Shown: positions 9,908 through 11,318 of the stretch, in pieces | Position numbering within the stretch: the first letter of the stretch is position 1 | Layout of the letters: every line of letters begins with the position of its first letter | NCBI GenBank assembly: GCA_036004365.1 | Contig: DASYRN010000107.1 | Span: 1 to 11,318, forward strand | Source: DP-36 sp036004365 | GTDB lineage: Bacteria; Desulfobacterota; Binatia; UBA9968 | Length of the DNA stretch: 11,318 nt | Direction of reading: 5' to 3' | The notes under the pieces: generated by a model | What the model was told of the DNA's origin: nothing | Databases searched by the model: none | The model's input: only the letters and a program-made list of their open reading frames with translations | Made by a program: the position numbers and the translations under genes

Positions 9908-10260
9908 TAGGGATCGAACCGCACAGATAGGCCGGGATGGGAATAGGTTCGCCTGAGAGTTGCCGAAGCTTCTTTGTCCAAAGCCGACATGGCGGTGATT
10001 TTGGCAGGCGATGGAACCAGCCGAAAGTGATCTGGTTTTCGCACAGGCCGCGAATTGCAGAACCGCAAAGGGTTTTCCGATGGTTGTACAGTTCATCGAC
10101 ACCGTTACCGGTACCAACGCTTATATCAGAAACCCAACATTGCCCAAAGGCCCAGCCGCCAAGAGAACGAGCCCGTTCCGCAACCGCGTCGATGAGTTCC
10201 TCCAGCTCTTCGTCCTGCGCTTCGAAGAACTTGTGCAGAAACATTGACGGAGTTCGTCCA
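9907..10260 (-). pseudogene. Degenerate Dps-like (ferritin-family DNA-protection protein) remnant
   Basis: Dps proteins are dodecameric iron-storing shells that protect DNA under stress. On the minus strand, one frame from about 10260 reads a stretch like Dps helix B: LHKFFEAQ, a charged helix, then AERARSLGG followed by WAFG, where Dps has AERARKLGG followed by A-x-G. The spacing agrees with Dps over the 28 residues from LH to GG. The same frame goes on through about 10060 with weaker resemblance (NGVDEL, NHRKTL). In another frame SALDKEA occurs around 9973-9981, where Dps usually has a LDK before its last helix, and that frame ends at TAG 9907-9909. The N-terminal third with the first metal-binding helix is absent, and a TAG at about 10266 blocks the upstream reading. 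I read this as a decayed gene. The helix-B match is by eye only, and chance remains possible. Confidence 0.42.
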
Positions 10261-10314
10261 ACAGACTAGCCTCGGGGAGGAGCCTAAAACTTGAAGGCGA
10301 GTCGGGTGTAGCAT

Positions 10315-10343
10315 TTGACGGAAATGGAGGATAGTGAATAGTA
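10315..10343 (+). promoter_or_regulatory. Weak candidate promoter for the phosphodiesterase gene
   Basis: TTGACG (10315-10320) is a good -35 element, but at 16 bp spacing the -10 is AATAGT (10337-10342), four of six matches. The resulting leader would be very short. Low confidence. Confidence 0.2.
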
Positions 10344-10347
10344 GTCT

Positions 10348-10352
10348 AAGGA
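10348..10352 (+). promoter_or_regulatory. Ribosome binding site of the phosphodiesterase gene
   Basis: AAGGA nine bases before the ATG at 10362. It supports that start in a frame that remains open to the window end. Confidence 0.65.
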
Positions 10353-10361
10353 AAGACGAGC

Positions 10362-11318
10362 ATGCCCCTGGACGACCTGGTCCTCAACCTGCAGCGCACG
10401 ATTGATCGTTTCGTCCGCCGTCTTCGGTGTGGCGGGGCCCCCGAGCACACGCACCGGAGGTTCTTGATCGTGCAGATCGACGGTCTGTCGCGCGCGGTCC
10501 TCGAGCAGGCACTGGCGTCGGGACGCATGCCCTTTCTCAGGCGATTGTTGAGGCGTCACGGCTACCGTCTGGAGCCGATGGCTGTTGGCGTGCCGACCTC
10601 GACGCCGGCCTTCCAGATGGCCGCGATGTACGGCGTGCGCCCCGACATCCCGGGCTTTCACTACTACGACCGGGAGCGGCAAACCGACATCCATTTCCCG
10701 AGGGCGGGGCACGCGGCGTGGGTAGAGGCGAAGCAAGCGGCGGGCCGTCGGGGCATCCTTCAGGGTGGTAGCGCGTACGGCTGTGTTTTTACCGGAGGCG
10801 CTGACAACAACCTCTTTACCTTCTCGAGCCTTACACAGCCCAGCGGCCGCGGCCTGCTCGCCGCCCTGTCGCCCTTCGTCGTGCTCGGCTGGGTATGCCT
10901 GAAGTGCCTTCTGCGGACCATCAGCGAGTTGGTGAAAGTCGTGCCGCGCTTCGTCGCGCGTCGCAGCGGGCCGCAGAACCGGCGCTGGCTGACGATCAAG
11001 ATCGGCATCTCCATATGGGTGCGCGGCTTCTTCACCATGGCCGTGTCACGAGATCTCTACGCGGGGACGCCCGCGGTCTATGTGAACTACCTCGACTACG
11101 ATGAGACTGCACACTCCTTCGGTCCACGCAGCCGTCCGGCGCTTGTGACCTTGCGTCGCGTGGATCGGGTGATCCGACAGCTCTGGCGCGTGACGCGACG
11201 CGTGCCCGAGCACCGGTATGATCTCTATATTCTTTCCGACCATGGACAGGCGCCCTGCAGACCTTACCGGGACGTCAATGGCGGCCAGCGGTTCGAGCGG
11301 TGGATCTTCAATCAGTTG
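10362..11318 (+). CDS. Alkaline-phosphatase-superfamily phosphodiesterase/nucleotide pyrophosphatase, cut by window end
   Basis: The reading frame from ATG 10362 is open for 319 codons to the last base. Its C-terminus lies outside the window. It belongs to the type I phosphodiesterase/NPP branch of the alkaline phosphatase superfamily, two-metal hydrolases of phosphodiesters and phosphomonoesters. Visible ligands are Asp40 in FLIVQIDGLS, the nucleophile motif PTSTP (78-82, Thr81 the likely nucleophile by analogy with NPPs), Asp245 and His251 in YLDYDETAHSFGP with Asp247 between them, and Asp293-His294 in ILSDHGQ. The last metal His is expected beyond the window. Residues 164-184 (GLLAALSPFVVLGWVCLKCLL) form one hydrophobic segment that could be an inserted membrane or interface helix. 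There is no N-terminal signal peptide. The substrate is unknown: nucleotides, lipid head groups and glycans are all possible. It is very GC-rich and unrelated by position to the chaperone operon. Confidence 0.85.
   Translation, partial: MPLDDLVLNLQRTIDRFVRRLRCGGAPEHTHRRFLIVQIDGLSRAVLEQALASGRMPFLRRLLRRHGYRLEPMAVGVPTSTPAFQMAAMYGVRPDIPGFHYYDRERQTDIHFPRAGHAAWVEAKQAAGRRGILQGGSAYGCVFTGGADNNLFTFSSLTQPSGRGLLAALSPFVVLGWVCLKCLLRTISELVKVVPRFVARRSGPQNRRWLTIKIGISIWVRGFFTMAVSRDLYAGTPAVYVNYLDYDETAHSFGPRSRPALVTLRRVDRVIRQLWRVTRRVPEHRYDLYILSDHGQAPCRPYRDVNGGQRFERWIFNQL

Noticed and set aside
10011..10247. Plus-strand frame of 78 codons in the BON-phosphodiesterase gap
   Set aside because: There is no ribosome binding site and no domain. 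It runs opposite the segment that resembles Dps helix B, which explains the region better.
10427..10771. Plus-strand frame of 114 codons at the start of the phosphodiesterase gene
   Set aside because: It is a GC-rich out-of-frame shadow. The frame from 10362 carries all the catalytic motifs.

Overview
The window is a bacterial chromosomal segment, GC-rich in its genes, dominated by a protein-quality-control locus. Eight genes lie head to tail on the minus strand between 8821 and 167: a small heat-shock protein (hsp20), a short J-domain protein with half a zinc finger, dnaK, grpE, a second (CbpA-like) J-domain protein that also has half a zinc finger, a CbpM/MerR-like modulator, clpB, and a rhomboid protease that is frameshifted as read. 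This is a holdase, a complete Hsp70 system, the Hsp100 disaggregase and a membrane protease in one probable transcription unit. Spacing is short: there are overlaps at cbpA/cbpM and clpB/rhomboid, an 18 bp gap at grpE/cbpA and a 37 bp gap at cbpM/clpB. The only longer gaps are hsp20-J (75 bp), J-dnaK (106 bp) and dnaK-grpE (96 bp), and each holds a candidate regulatory element.

The 364 bp divergent region 8822-9185 separates this operon from a plus-strand gene for a three-BON-domain protein. It carries sigma-54 type -24/-12 elements in both directions. The one facing the BON gene (9140-9155) matches TGGCAYRNNNNTTGCW fully. The one facing hsp20 (8895-8910) keeps the GG-N10-GC core and TTGCT. 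Between them, at 9040-9068, is a dense set of palindromes about 100-125 bp upstream of the predicted BON start, where an enhancer-binding-protein site would be expected. I saw no CIRCE or HAIR heat-shock operator. My reading is that an RpoN-dependent stress response drives both the chaperone operon and the BON gene.

The 96 bp between dnaK and grpE holds a symmetric array of octamers (four GGAGTNNT units, a 13 bp centre, four reverse-complement units) that can fold in a single register into a long interrupted hairpin. Such an element could separate dnaK expression from that of the genes behind it.

Right of the BON gene, 9870-10361 contains no intact gene that I can defend. It does carry a minus-strand relic resembling Dps (ferritin-like DNA-protection protein), broken into at least two frames. 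From 10362 to the window edge an alkaline-phosphatase-superfamily phosphodiesterase runs on the plus strand and is cut off by the end of the window.

Taxonomy cannot be fixed from the sequence. The gene set, GC-rich coding and sigma-54 promoters fit a Gram-negative-type bacterium such as a Desulfobacterota/Deltaproteobacteria or Methylomirabilota-like lineage, but this is a weak inference.
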